The notes beneath the pieces are model-generated. The model did not search any database, had not been told where the DNA came from, and was given only the letters and a program-made list of their open reading frames with translations. 64,000 nucleotides of DNA from Rhizopus sp. PT2906 (Eukaryota > Mucoromycota > Mucoromycetes > Mucorales > Rhizopodaceae): the NCBI GenBank assembly GCA_025529335.1, contig JAMYHX010000133.1:1-64000 (forward strand), read 5' to 3'. This document shows, piece by piece, positions 11,073 through 22,300 of the stretch (within the stretch, counting starts at the first letter, position 1; every line of letters begins with the position of its first letter). Made by a program: the position numbers and the translations under genes.

Positions 11073-12227
11073 ATGGAAAACAACAACAACCAAAGTACAA
11101 CCAGCTGCTCTTCCTACCATGTATCTTTACCCGTTGATTCATGCAACCGTGCCTGTCAAGCATGCAGAGAATGAGTAGCAGCATCATGCCGCAGATGTCA
11201 TGCCGAAGACCAACATGAAGAAACTGATGCTGCTACTAGACCTAGAGGAAGACCAAGAACAGTCGAGTCTTCTGATGCTGAAAGTAGACCCAGAGGCAGA
11301 CCCGGGGCAGAGCCTGCTGCCTATATCTCTCCGCTTTCTCGCCTTCGTCTTTTGGACCTTGGACGTATGGACAAGGAGTGTCCCCACTGTCACGCCTTGC
11401 ACTGGATAGATGAGAGGCAAGAGACATCATCTTTGAGTAATCCAAGCTGGGAATCATGCTGCAAGCGGGAATAAGTCCAGCTACAGCTCTTACCTGACCC
11501 ATCTCAATACTTGAAGGACTTGCTTGCAAGTACAGACACTCAAGGAAGGCACTTTAAGGACAACCTTCGTCAATATAACGCTGCCTTTGCGTTTACTTCC
11601 TTAGGTTGCAACATTGTCTTGGCTGAAGATCGTGCCAACAACAATAACAATAGAGGTGGATTAAACGCCTTTCAGATTCATGGCGCATTTTGCCACCGTC
11701 ATGGCCCCTTGATTCCAGTTGAAGGCAATGAGCTTTCCTACGTTCAGCTATATATATTTGATCCTTCTTATGCCGCTGAAATAAGACAAGTACGAAACAG
11801 CAATCTTGATCCTAAGATCACTAGAGGGCTTTCAGTCATGCTTGCCCAATGCAACCTCTTTGCACGTGTATATTATCATGCACATGAGATATTGAGCAGC
11901 CATGAAAGCGACAGTAATAATGATCAAACAGAAACTAATGCACCGTACATTCATATCAGTCCTTCCATGAGAATGCATTTGATTGAAGGAGGTGACAGGC
12001 GTACTCACAACCTGCCAACGATGGAAGAAGTTGCCGCAGTTATTCCTACTGAGTTTATTGACGGAAACTTCCGTGACATCGTTTTTACTTTGAGAAGCAG
12101 CAGTAGAAATGATAGTCTTCGTCAAGGGTATGTTTTTGAGCAAGACTTTCAACATATCAGCCATACACATGCTACATACGTGTGTATGAATTATGTGCTG
12201 TCATTTCCTCATGGAGCATGTGGGTGA
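11073..12227 (+). pseudogene. Helitron Rep/helicase gene, N-terminal domain only, with two stops
   Basis: One frame from ATG 11073 runs to TGA 12225-12227. It is interrupted by TGA at 11172-11174 and TAA at 11472-11474. It encodes an N-terminal Cys-rich stretch, two AT-hook-like blocks (RPRGRPRT, RPRGRPGA), then the Helitron_like_N region: LDLGRMDKECPHCHALHW, WESCCKRE, LRQYNAAFAFTSLG, FQIHGAFCHRHGPLIP, QLYIFDPSYAAEIR, THNLPTMEEVAAVIP, and finally CMNYVLSFPHGACG. That is where the HUH Rep domain should begin. No Rep (two-His) or helicase motif follows, so this is a truncated and broken transposase. It lies on the same strand as, and about 580 bases upstream of, the Fanzor open frame. Fanzors have been reported inside Helitrons, so both may be relics of one element. 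Confidence 0.85.
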
Positions 12228-12809
12228 CGTTGGGGTTTGTGCTTTTTCTTTTCCCTCTTCACTGTTACTTCTTCAGTCACTGTTTCTGGTATTTAGATGA
12301 TGATTCTTGACCATCGTGTATCATTTTAGTATCCTATCCATCACTTTTATAAGAATAACTACTTTGAGGATCACAGTAAGATGTGAAGTGTGCCAAAAGT
12401 GGATCGACTTTTCATTCCAACATTTTACTATTAAAGAAAATATGATTAATTAATAAGAAAATGGTGTTGATCGTTAATTTAACATGACAAGACTCTCCGC
12501 AGTTACTTTCCCCTTTCTTCTTTATTTCAATATGAAGCGAAAGAAAGACGATGATCCTCTGCATCCAGAGGCAAAGTGAAACAAGGGGAAAGGTATGTAA
12601 GTTATCAGATTGATGACATTTATTAAGGGTTCATTAGCTGTCGATCGCGGGTTCCCTTCTTTGTTTGTACAAACGCAAACAAACTTATTCAAAAATATAG
12701 CTTTTAAAGCAAGCGATGATGACTTTCAAGAAACACCATTACTTAAAAAAGGTAAAGATAAACATCTGCTCCTGGTCCCTCAAATGTTGTCATCAATGAA
12801 AAGACATCT
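12228..12809 (+). other. Leader or 5' exons of the Fanzor gene
   Basis: Between the Helitron fragment and the long Fanzor frame. Possible upstream coding starts are ATG 12532 (MKRKKDDDPLHPEAK, then a stop unless spliced) and ATGATG at about 12717, which joins in phase to the main frame if GTAAAG at about 12752 is a donor. A strong donor-like GTATGTAAG lies at about 12594. Which start is used cannot be decided here. Confidence 0.35.
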
Positions 12810-15388
12810 ATGCCTGCAGTCAACAAAGACGCAAGTGTTCAAGCTGTATTACCTGCTCCTACTCCTTCCACTAGATGTACTTCTGCTCCCATCAGGACCT
12901 CCAAGAAATATCAAGACAAGGTTGATAAGACTGAGGCACTTAAAAAGGAGAAAGAAAAGAATAAAATGACACGAAATGATCAAAAACAAGTACGATGTCC
13001 TTCTTGTGGTGTAACCGATCACTCTCGCTCCTCCAGCAAGTTGTATCTTATGAATAAGTCAAAAACAAAACTTCCAAAGTCCAAGAATACCGTCGAGAAA
13101 ACTCTTGTAATCAAGACATCTTTGGCTAATACTTGCAAATATCCCAAGTTCATTACCTTGATTCAAGAAGTAGTTGACCACATTACTCAGCTGGTATGCG
13201 ATGGATCCATTTTTGCTAACTATTATTTCTTGGAACTTCTCGAAAATGGTGAAGAACTGCCTGTAGCCACTCAAAATCTGTTCTATAACATATTTTCCAT
13301 CTTTACTGGCCAAGGAAAACATGCCTCTGATAGTATCAAGAAGAGCTTCAAGACCTTTTGTGAATCTACTTCTCTTACTCAATCTGACTTAAACAAGTAC
13401 GCAAGTAAAGGATATATGACCATTGTATCATCCATGGCTAAGCAATATGAAACACTGGTTCGCAATTATGTATGCTCTACCTATGAAGACAGAACCCTCA
13501 GACATATTCTTAATGTCCTGTCCGAAAAGACCTCTCCTTATTTCTGTGGTGATAATTTAACAGTCAAACAACACAAGTCTTTAGCAAAACATATTTTTCA
13601 ACGAAAGATAAACCCCAAGTCTGCCTGGCCATCCACTGTTGATCGAACTGAACGACATGAAACCATTGTCAATAACTTTCTTACTTTTTGGTCAACCTAC
13701 GATGCTTCTAATGATGCTGATGTACCAAGTGAAGCTAATCTGCATGTCAAGCCTCAATACTACATGAAATGGGCACACTTTATTCAAAAAGAAATGGAAC
13801 AAAAGAAGTTAATTCAAGAAATGAAACTTCAAGACAAAGCATCAAGCAGTTACGTTAATAGAAAGTTGCAAGAACTTCCTTTTGTCAAGAAACTGAATAC
13901 AAGCAAGTACGGATCATTAAAGGAAAACACCTTGACCGTTATCAATTCCAACAAGACTTTGAAAATAACAAGCAAGCTAAAGAACATTGATAAAAAGGAT
14001 ACTGATGCTGTTCAAACCTTTATCAAAACAGTACAAGCAAGAATTCAAGACAAGACCTTCATGCCTCTCAAATACACTGACCCTCGAGGATCAAGATACT
14101 TTTCTTTACTTCTCTTGTACAAGATTGATTCCAAGAGCGTTCAGATTGATGCTCAAGCTTTTTGGAGGCTTGCCAAACAATGTAACAACAAGATCAAACC
14201 AGGTCAAAAGAATGATAATGACTTAACTTTATGGTACTTTAATGTCTTTGATTTTTCAAAAGTAGGCTACAAGACACTTGAAAGCTTAATCTCACGTTCA
14301 AAGAAGTTTACGTACGTATGCTTACATGTCTTTTCTTTTGGGCTAAACAAATGTTGTCATTGTAGAAATGTGATCACTACTGATGGTTATGCTGTATCTT
14401 TCATGTTTAAGAAAACTGTCTCCATCCAAGATGAACCTAAAAGAGAACCAAAGACACCCAAGGATTTTGCTGATATCCGTGACGATGCTGAAATTTGGGC
14501 TGTTGATCCAGGTATATCAACTATCTTTACTGCAGTTGACTCCACAGAACATGAACGTATCCGAACTATAAGCTTGGAAGAATACTATCATTTATGTGGT
14601 TACAATCTTGCTACAAGAAGACGAAAAGAACATCAAGAGTGCCATTTAGACGAATTTAAGTATATTAGTGAATTACCTACTTTAAAAACTGCAAACTTGA
14701 CCTCATTTTTACTAGCTGCTTCTACACGTCTACAAAACTATCAAAGAATCCATAACTACTACTGTCAAGATAAATGGTATATCACTCTTTTGCATGGCGT
14801 ACATTTTAATAACGCTGTATATGGAATAAGTATCAAAAGTTAAAGTTTAAGACTTATATCAACAAGCAAAAAGGAACTCAAGAAATTGTTAAAAGACTCT
14901 TTGACAACAGCAAAAAGTATTGCACATCAAGCACAGTTGGCGCTAAAAACCAAAACTCAAACAAAATCAAACATTTACCTTTACCTCCTGCTGACCTCTC
15001 TTCCTCCTCTCAACGGAAGCGAATCATTGCGTTCGGAAACGGTTCTTTTTGTTCAAGTATGAAAGGAAAACGAGCTGCACCTACTAGACGTATTACTGAA
15101 GAAATTAAACGAAAATGCAAACAATCCAACGGGGGGACCAAATTTGTTTCGGTTGACGAGTACTTAACGAGTCAGATATGTAACAAGTGCAAATCCAAAC
15201 AATTAAATAATATCTCAATTACTGGATCAAAGCGAAGAGTACACTCTGCCCTCAAGTGTGAATCTTGTGGTACGGTTTGGAATCGCGATGTAAATAGTGC
15301 ATTAAATATATATGGTATCTTTGTTTACAAATCAAAACACAACAATGAAAGTCCTCCCCTCCCCTTTAAAAGACCTTCAGAAGATTAA
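12810..15388 (+). CDS. Fanzor: eukaryotic TnpB-like RNA-guided nuclease
   Basis: Exons from the first safe ATG: 12810-14311, 14366-14798 and 14840-15388. Introns are 14312-14365 (54 bases, in frame) and 14799-14839 (41 bases, with TAATAAC branch site). Together they give an open frame of 827 residues. RuvC-I is EIWAVDPGIS with Asp 548. RuvC-II is IIAFGNGSF (707-715), lacking the canonical Glu. VDEYLTSQIC (Glu 752) supplies a candidate relocated Glu, as described for Fanzors. The zinc ribbon is CNKC (759-762) and CESC (785-788). RuvC-III is NRDVNSALNI with Asp 795. An extra N-terminal CPSCG ... H motif sits at about 63. The long helical N-terminus fits the REC/WED region. Known Fanzors use a guide RNA made from the element's 3' end. 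Both introns are inferred; a frameshift at 14,800-14,840 is the alternative. The true N-terminus is uncertain. Confidence 0.85.
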
Positions 15389-16112
15389 AGGTGCTCCCTG
15401 GATTCAATGCGCTGTCTATAATGGCAGTGCATTCCTTAACGCCTCGGTAAGTATAAAATGAATAAGACGTTATTCATTAGTCTTCTAGTTAATGCATGCA
15501 CTCTGTACCCTTTACAAAATAAATAAGGGTAATCACATAAATTGGTTGCGTTAGTTTGCCAAATAAGTGGCAACGTTGCGTTATCCCCGGAAAGCGGAGG
15601 CGTCTGCGACCGTTTTCAACTTGTTCCTATAGAAAGCTATGGCTGCTTATATATAACTGTAATATGACAATTGGTACCATTCATACACAAGGGCTTTGTA
15701 ATCGGGCCGCAGGCCGCTATATGGAAAAGCATTTGTACATTATGCGGCTTTGGCATCATTATGAAAGGTTGTTTGGAAAAATTTGCGTACAAATGATAAC
15801 GCCATTATAAGAGAACCAATACTTTAATCCTTCAGGGCCGACAATATAGATGTCACGAATAAACAACGTTTTATTCACTCTTTCTTTCAATTGCCAAGTT
15901 ATTTTTGGGAAGCTGTTATAAGGATTATACTTTATGCTTGATGATACTCTATAATACAATGGTTACTTTTTCCGTGCCCCTTATAATGGCTGTTTTTGCT
16001 AAATAAAAGCATATTAAATAGGACTATTATGCGTCAACATAACTTCTCCTTATGCATAATAAATCCTTACGCGGCTTTTTCTCTTTTCTTTCAGTTTCTC
16101 TTTACTTTTAGC
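15389..16112. other. 3' flank of the Fanzor, candidate guide-RNA and element end
   Basis: No gene. Somewhat GC-richer than flanking DNA at 15540-15720. It contains the repeated word TTGCGTTA (about 15544 and 15574), GCCAAATAAGTGGC, and CCCCGGAAAGCGG-type short inverted segments that could fold. In characterised Fanzor and TnpB elements the guide RNA overlaps or follows the 3' end of the gene, so this is where it would be. I could not find a clear terminal repeat or CTRR end. Confidence 0.35.
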
Positions 16113-17978
16113 ATGCTATGCTACAAGAAAAAGACGTTACAAGGTGTTCTAGATAAATGCATTGTCCAATATAGATTACTTACATATTTATAGATTCAAG
16201 TGAGAGCATTATATCATCAGATGACCCACAGAGCGAGATAAAGCTAACACCAGAAGAGAGAACAACACTCGCCGCATGGATAGTAACATTTATATGCATT
16301 CTACTTAATTGTAGTTGTGCAGTGATGTGGATGACAGCCTCAAGTGTTCCAAGTATGTTATCTGAATGGATGAATATTTCCTTAACACAATTAAATTGGC
16401 TATCAAATGTTTCTGCCATACTTACTACACTTGTCTCATTGTTATCTCCTCTTGCTTATGACGTCTTGGGCATAAAGTTATCTGTAAATGAAATGATGAT
16501 GCCGTATGAAGAATACTATATGTTTTCTAACGTCTTTGTTTTATTTAGCTTATTTTATGCGGAATACTGAATGCAGTGGGATGTTGGGTTCGGACGATAT
16601 CGATCATGGTGCCTCCTGAAAAAAGATACGCTGTATTTATGACTGGACAAGCTATTGCAAGCTTGGGTGGACCATTAGCTTATAAGTAAGTTTCTTTTTT
16701 TTTTTTTTTTTTTTTTATCATATCACTACATTATTCAACATATCAATAGCATTGGTGCAAAGGTAGTAGCAAAGAGCTCACCACAACTAAATTTAACCAT
16801 GATCTAGTTTGTTTCAGTCTGGTTTGCGCCAAAGCACAGAGGAATTGCAAATACCTGTTTATGTAAGAGTAAAAACTTGCTCTTATTTCTTCATGATCTC
16901 ACCATTGCTCTCTATCCAGCTGTTCAAATCGGCATGGCCCTTGGTCCATTAATTTTGCCTCTAGTAACACCAACTCAACAAGATATACCAATAATGGTAG
17001 AATAAGCAATAGCCCCATTATTCTTGTTATGATTATTGACCAAATATTTTTAGCTGCTATGCGTTTCAGCGTTTGCAACTATAGTAGCGATACCAACTTT
17101 TTTTATACCAAAGAAGCCATCAGTACCTCCCTGCTTGTCAGCAACTGTAGAAAGGGAACCATTCTTGGTTGGATTAAGACACCTTTCCAAAAATGTAAGA
17201 TTCTGGTGGTTGACTTTACTAGCCTCAGTAACTGCAGGCATGACTTTCTCAGTTTCCCTACTGATCATAGAAACCCTCACACCTTTTGGATACAGTGAGC
17301 AAAGCTCTGGATTATGCGCAGCCACAGTAGTGCTGGCAGGATGTATAGGTGGACGTAAAGTATTACATCCAGTTTTAATGTAGTCAACATTAACACATTT
17401 CTTTTACAGTCACCACCGGTTATTGGATCGGCAAGACGGCTCAGCATCTCATGCTTCTCAAGTTATTTACTCCAATGTCTGTATTCAGTTATTTCTTATT
17501 TATTTTCAATTGTAAGTGTAAGGTAGTATTTAAGAAAAGTATACTTATAGTTATTAGTTATACCCAATGCCTTTCCAATTGTTCTTTTGACATGCATCAT
17601 AAACGGTTTCTTTTGTTATGCACTATTTCCTATTTATTTTGAATTAGCCGCTGAAAGTAAGATATATAATAACATATGCAGTTTTTTCTTCTTTTCAGTT
17701 TAATATAACATTTATCAATAGTAACATACCCTGTCTCAGAATCAATCAGCTCATGCATTATGTGGGCAGCTATGACCGTGGCTTTACTCATATTTTCTAT
17801 TGCTATAGATGCTTTACGAGCAGGTCCAGATAGTGTACCGCCTTATAATATGAACGCCTCAATGATATTTGTGGTCATAGCTGTCGCAATTGGTAATCTA
17901 CCTTGTTTTTGGTTAAAAGGAGATCTGAATCGATTGAAAGCTGATAAAGCAGATCAAAATGACTGTCCTGCTCTTTAA
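16113..17978 (+). CDS. SLC49/FLVCR-type major facilitator transporter
   Basis: Twelve-helix MFS transporter of the FLVCR/DIRC2 (SLC49) group; animal members carry haem, choline or related solutes, but the fungal substrate is unknown. Ten exons: 16113-16143, 16194-16483, 16549-16685, 16750-16762, 16808-16862, 16920-16996, 17054-17354, 17410-17511, 17558-17656, 17722-17978. These give 453 residues. Family blocks are AVMWMTASSVPSMLSEWM, LNWLSNVSAI, GQAIASLGGPLAYNIGAK, VSVWFAPKHRGIAN, GLTTGYWIGKTAQHL, INGFFCYALFPIYFELA and TYPVSESISSCIMW. All nine junctions preserve frame. Exon 4 has only 13 bases. The intron after it (16763-16807) ends in TAG, which would read as an in-frame stop if retained. 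The gene therefore looks intact, not a pseudogene. Confidence 0.85.
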
Positions 17979-17998
17979 ATTTATCTTGCGTATAAATA

Positions 17999-19247
17999 CA
18001 TTCCCCACGAATATATACCAATTTAAATTTCTTCCAATACCCAAATCTCAATCTTGCATACTTCAGTATAGACTGATGGATGTTTGCAATTTATATAATA
18101 AAGGTATAGTTTTTATTTAATAATTTGTATGACCCTCCTTTAGCTTGACATCTGGAGGGCATACTTGCAACAAGCTTCTCTGCAAGTTCAAGTGGCAACA
18201 TCTTCCACTCATCAAAGGACACCTTCGAGCTGCTCTACATTGTGTACTTGGTGTCTTCTATTATAAACACGCTGTTCGGAGGCCCACCACAAATGTTTAA
18301 TTGAGTTCAAATCAGGGCTTTGACTTGGCTAATTGTCAAAACCCTTGATTTGATGTCTTTGTTTGTACCACTTGCCCTGTTTGCCCATATGGTAAGTAGC
18401 ACCATCTTCTTGGAATATGAAGTCTGTCTTCTCCTCCTCTTTTAAATTTTCAGACCAAGTAAGGGAGTGGACTTCTAAACACTTGATATATGCTGCCTAG
18501 TCGACAGAGCCTTTCATCGTACATCAAAGGACCATAACTCCCAGACCAGGCACAGCCCCAAACCATCACCGAACCCTTGCCAAATTTCAGGGTTGGCATG
18601 ATATAATGCTCTTAGTAGTACTCTCCTTCATTCCTGATAACTTTCCCAAAGCTATCGTTCTCCATGACAGTAAACTGAGACTCATCAGACAGATCACCCT
18701 CTTCCACTGGTCCACTGTCCAATCTTTATGCTCCATAGCCTAGTGGCGTTTGTTGCGCTTGTGAACGCTGATGAGTAAAGGCTTATGAGCCATGGAGCAA
18801 GAGCCATAACCCATCTCTTTCAAATACTTCTTAATTGTGCTAAGACAGACTTCGACGTTAGCCTGAGCGAGCGTGGTTTGATGATAGCCAATTGACTCCT
18901 GTAGGTTACGCTTTACACTGAGAACAAGAGCAGTCGCATCAGTCTTGCTCAGCTTGTTGGGACGTCCAGGTCGAGGAGAAGGAATTTCAACGTCTTTCTC
19001 TTCGTACTCCTTAATGACACTTCTAATTGTCGATTGTGGGATGCCAAGAAAGTCTTTAATCTCCTTAACAGTTTTGTCGGATTCATGCTGGCCAATAATG
19101 CGACCACTTATAAAAGATGAGGGTTTCTTACGCCTCTGGGCGAGGGTGCTTTGAGAACTTCTGGAAGACATGTTGGATTGTTTAATACAACATTTGAGAA
19201 AAAAAAAGAAAAATTGGAATTTTACGCTCATTTATTGACGGGGAATG
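17999..19247 (-). mobile_element. Tc1/mariner element, defective, with TA target duplication
   Basis: A 1,249-base element flanked by TA on both sides (17997-17998 and 19248-19249). Its ends are inverted: CATTCCCC at the left and GGGGAATG at the right. It encodes, on the minus strand, a transposase relic. The N-terminal part (about 19,171-18,740) is a helix-turn-helix region (SDKTVKEIKDFLGIPQSTIR) and GRPNKLS linker. Downstream, broken by stops and frameshifts, are SDESQFTVME (first Asp), FQEDGATYH (second Asp) and SPDLNSIKHLW, where the usual third acidic residue (family DLNPIE) is Lys. It cannot make an active transposase. It sits between the transporter stop codon and the TRA1 stop codon and disrupts neither. 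Confidence 0.9.
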
Positions 19248-19333
19248 TACACGTAGAATCTTTGTTTACAAATAAAAATGACGCATGACAATGATATAAG
19301 TTTTTCTTCGCAAGTTTATTAAGAGTATATATA

Positions 19334-22300
19334 TTATAGCCATGGCATCCAAGTACATTCCATTTGAGCCAGTTTTTGTGGATTACTTGCTTGTGAAATT
19401 AATTCAATTATGTTTTGGCACAAAGGTCTTTCTGACTGTATTGTCTGTTACAAAATAGAAGGTTAGAAGAAACAGTCATTTATAAAAGAATACTTTATAC
19501 CTTTTCAATATCTGATCTACATGCTAGTAGGCGAGCCTTTGCAATCATATGTCCCACATTAGTCTGTACAAGCTCATGTACTTGTCCTTCTGGTATACTT
19601 TGCTGATTAGCTACAAACCAAGATATTATCTCGTCTCTAACAAAAAGACATAGGTAGTCATCTAGTCCCAATCTAAATTCTGTTAGACTACTTGCTGTAG
19701 CCATAAGGCAACTAGAGAAAAGACCATCTATGCCAATCTTTGTCATATAATTTTGAATATTGGGTGTAAATCTAAAAGGAACAGATTCACCACTGCCAAG
19801 TACAAGATTATTTTGATCCCAACCTAAACATATATTTTAGCTTCAGCTGTATCGTTTCATAGCTTCCTTCTCTTACCAGGCAAGAACTCAGTCATCCAAA
19901 CATTACCCGTTTGACGAGATATAGCAATTTTATGAGGTGTACGGTGACCCACATTAAACAAGTAGGTCATAAAGGTTGCTGTAGCGTATTGAGCAATGAA
20001 TCGCTTACGATGGAACCAATAGTCATCATAAGACGCAAGTGATCGAAGCATGTACTAGTTATTTGTTAATATGATTCACTATCTTTAAGACATTATTCGT
20101 AGTACCTTGCTCAAAATATCCTGTGGAACCATCGTTTTGGCAATCTCTTTGTTAATTTCTATTCTCAAGTTAAGCATCTCCGTTTTGATATTAGCAGCCT
20201 ATAGCATATAAAAATGAGCTTTACTTCATTCATAGTATAAAAGAGACTCACCTCATTAGCTTTGTTAATGCTATTCTTGAGTTTTTCAACAAATAGAGCA
20301 AGTGGCTCATCTTTGTGCATATTCGTGTTGTCACAATGATCCTCATAAATTTCGTAAAGTGTGCAATAAGAGGGATCATCGCTAACCATACGAACATTGG
20401 GTGCCAGAGGAACAATTTGAGGTAGATGAAAGTTCAAGTTACGCATGCGACTGTCTCTCTTGCGCTCTAGGACACCATTGAGTAAACGGAACAGTTGCAT
20501 GAGTCTTTCCTCTCGTCTAAACTGTCGAGCTGATGGATTCTGAATAACAAATGGATGAAGACTGCCATCATGTCCTCTAATAGTAATACGTCGGAAGCAA
20601 TTTCCATAGTTACGAATAATTTCTACTTCTGGTAAAAAGCGATCGATACGCAAGAAGTTGTTTGCATTGTCGGTTAGCATTAAATATTGACCAGGAATCT
20701 CAACGTCATCAAACTTTTGATGTTGAAATTCTACCAGATAGTGACTCGATGCTTCTAGTTTTTGTTTATGTGGCCTAGAATCTAGCATGGCCTCAAATTT
20801 ATCTCTCCACAGTCTTAGTTTAGCCACATACTCTTCTAGGTTCAGCTTAGATTTTGCAAAATCATGTACAAATGCTGTTTTTATGTTTCCTGGATAAAGA
20901 CTGCCAGCAAATCGAGCAATGTTGCTCATAGTTGCATTGGTTAGCTCAAGGTTGTCATTTGGATTCATTAAGCGAGCAAGAAGTTGCTATAGCCTATCAT
21001 CAGTAATGCTCTACATTATATATTAATGCTGTAAAAAAAAGTACCTGTACACCTTCGTTGTATAAAGCCACGACAAGTCGATACATCTCCTCATCAGGTT
21101 GAGGCTTAAATTTCAACTGAATTTGGTCTACCATCGTTTCCATAGATAGAGCTAATAACGGGTAACCAGTCTTTAGCATGGACATAATTTCATCATAAGG
21201 ATGAGTTGGGGTTGGTGCCTTAGTTGTTGTTTCATCTAAAGACTTGTTGGGCTGATCTCCTTCAGTGCTTGGAGGTTTATCATCATTATCACATGCTGTC
21301 TGCATTTCCTTTTCCTCGGCTTTCACTTTACTTCCATCATAGCCTTCATCTTCCTTCTTTATGTCTTGTACATGTGTTGATTTCTCTAAAGAATCATTAT
21401 CCACATCCATCTTATCCTCATGCTTTCCTTTGCTGATTTCAATATTTCCAGTTTCAGCTTCATCAGAACCCTTTGTTGAAGTGGTTGCATCCTTGGTTTC
21501 TATATTATTGTTATTTACACTTTCTGTACCTTTTTTTGCAGTCGATGGGGTGTTTGTCATATTCATGCGTTTCAGAACTTCTTCTTTAGCAGTTCTTAAT
21601 TGAAAGTGTAATGCCTACAAGGTTAAGCTGAGTAAAACCGTCTTTCTTCTTTGTAAATGAATCAAACCTGAGGATAATGTTTAGCAATTCGCATAAGAAT
21701 AGTGCGTGCATATTTGCTCTCTTTTTGTTGTACTCCCATTAAAAGTTGAGGAATAAATGTAATATAATACCACACTGGTATGTCTCCTGTATAAGCCTCG
21801 AATGCATTTGAAATACTTCCATTTTGATCATCCAAGCCAAGTAACAATAAAACACGTAGAAGGTATTTTCTTGATCTAGCGTTTTTATACACCTCCGCTG
21901 CTTGTAAATAACAACTTACAGCATGGTTAGCCCAGCTTAAGACTTGAGGATTCTCTTTAAATCTTTGATGATTATATTCGCCCCATGCGGCCCAAGCCCT
22001 TCCAAACGATGCCTGTGTTTGTGGACTTTGAGTAGATTGAGAGCCCTGAGTATTGTTGATAGGTTGATTAGATCGAATGACTTGTACAGCATTAACAAAT
22101 GATTCATTAGCTTCGTTATAATAGTTCAGTTTTGCCAACAGTTTGCCTTTCAAGACAAATAATTCTGCTTGTTGTTCGTGGTTGAAATATGAGATATTGG
22201 TGTTATTTAGCACATCTAAGCCAGCATCATGTTGAGATGGATTCTTATAATAGCATTTGACTTGTTCACGTAGCTTTAAGAATGCTTCCTGAACCTCAAC

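Noticed and set aside
14799..14839. Frameshift that would split the Fanzor into two pieces
   Set aside because: A 41-base GT-AG segment with a TAATAAC branch site rejoins the two frames in phase 0; kept as an alternative, not the main reading.
16805..16807. In-frame TAG in the SLC49 transporter, suggesting a pseudogene
   Set aside because: A 45-base GT-AG intron (16763-16807) removes it, keeps frame and restores the family sequence.
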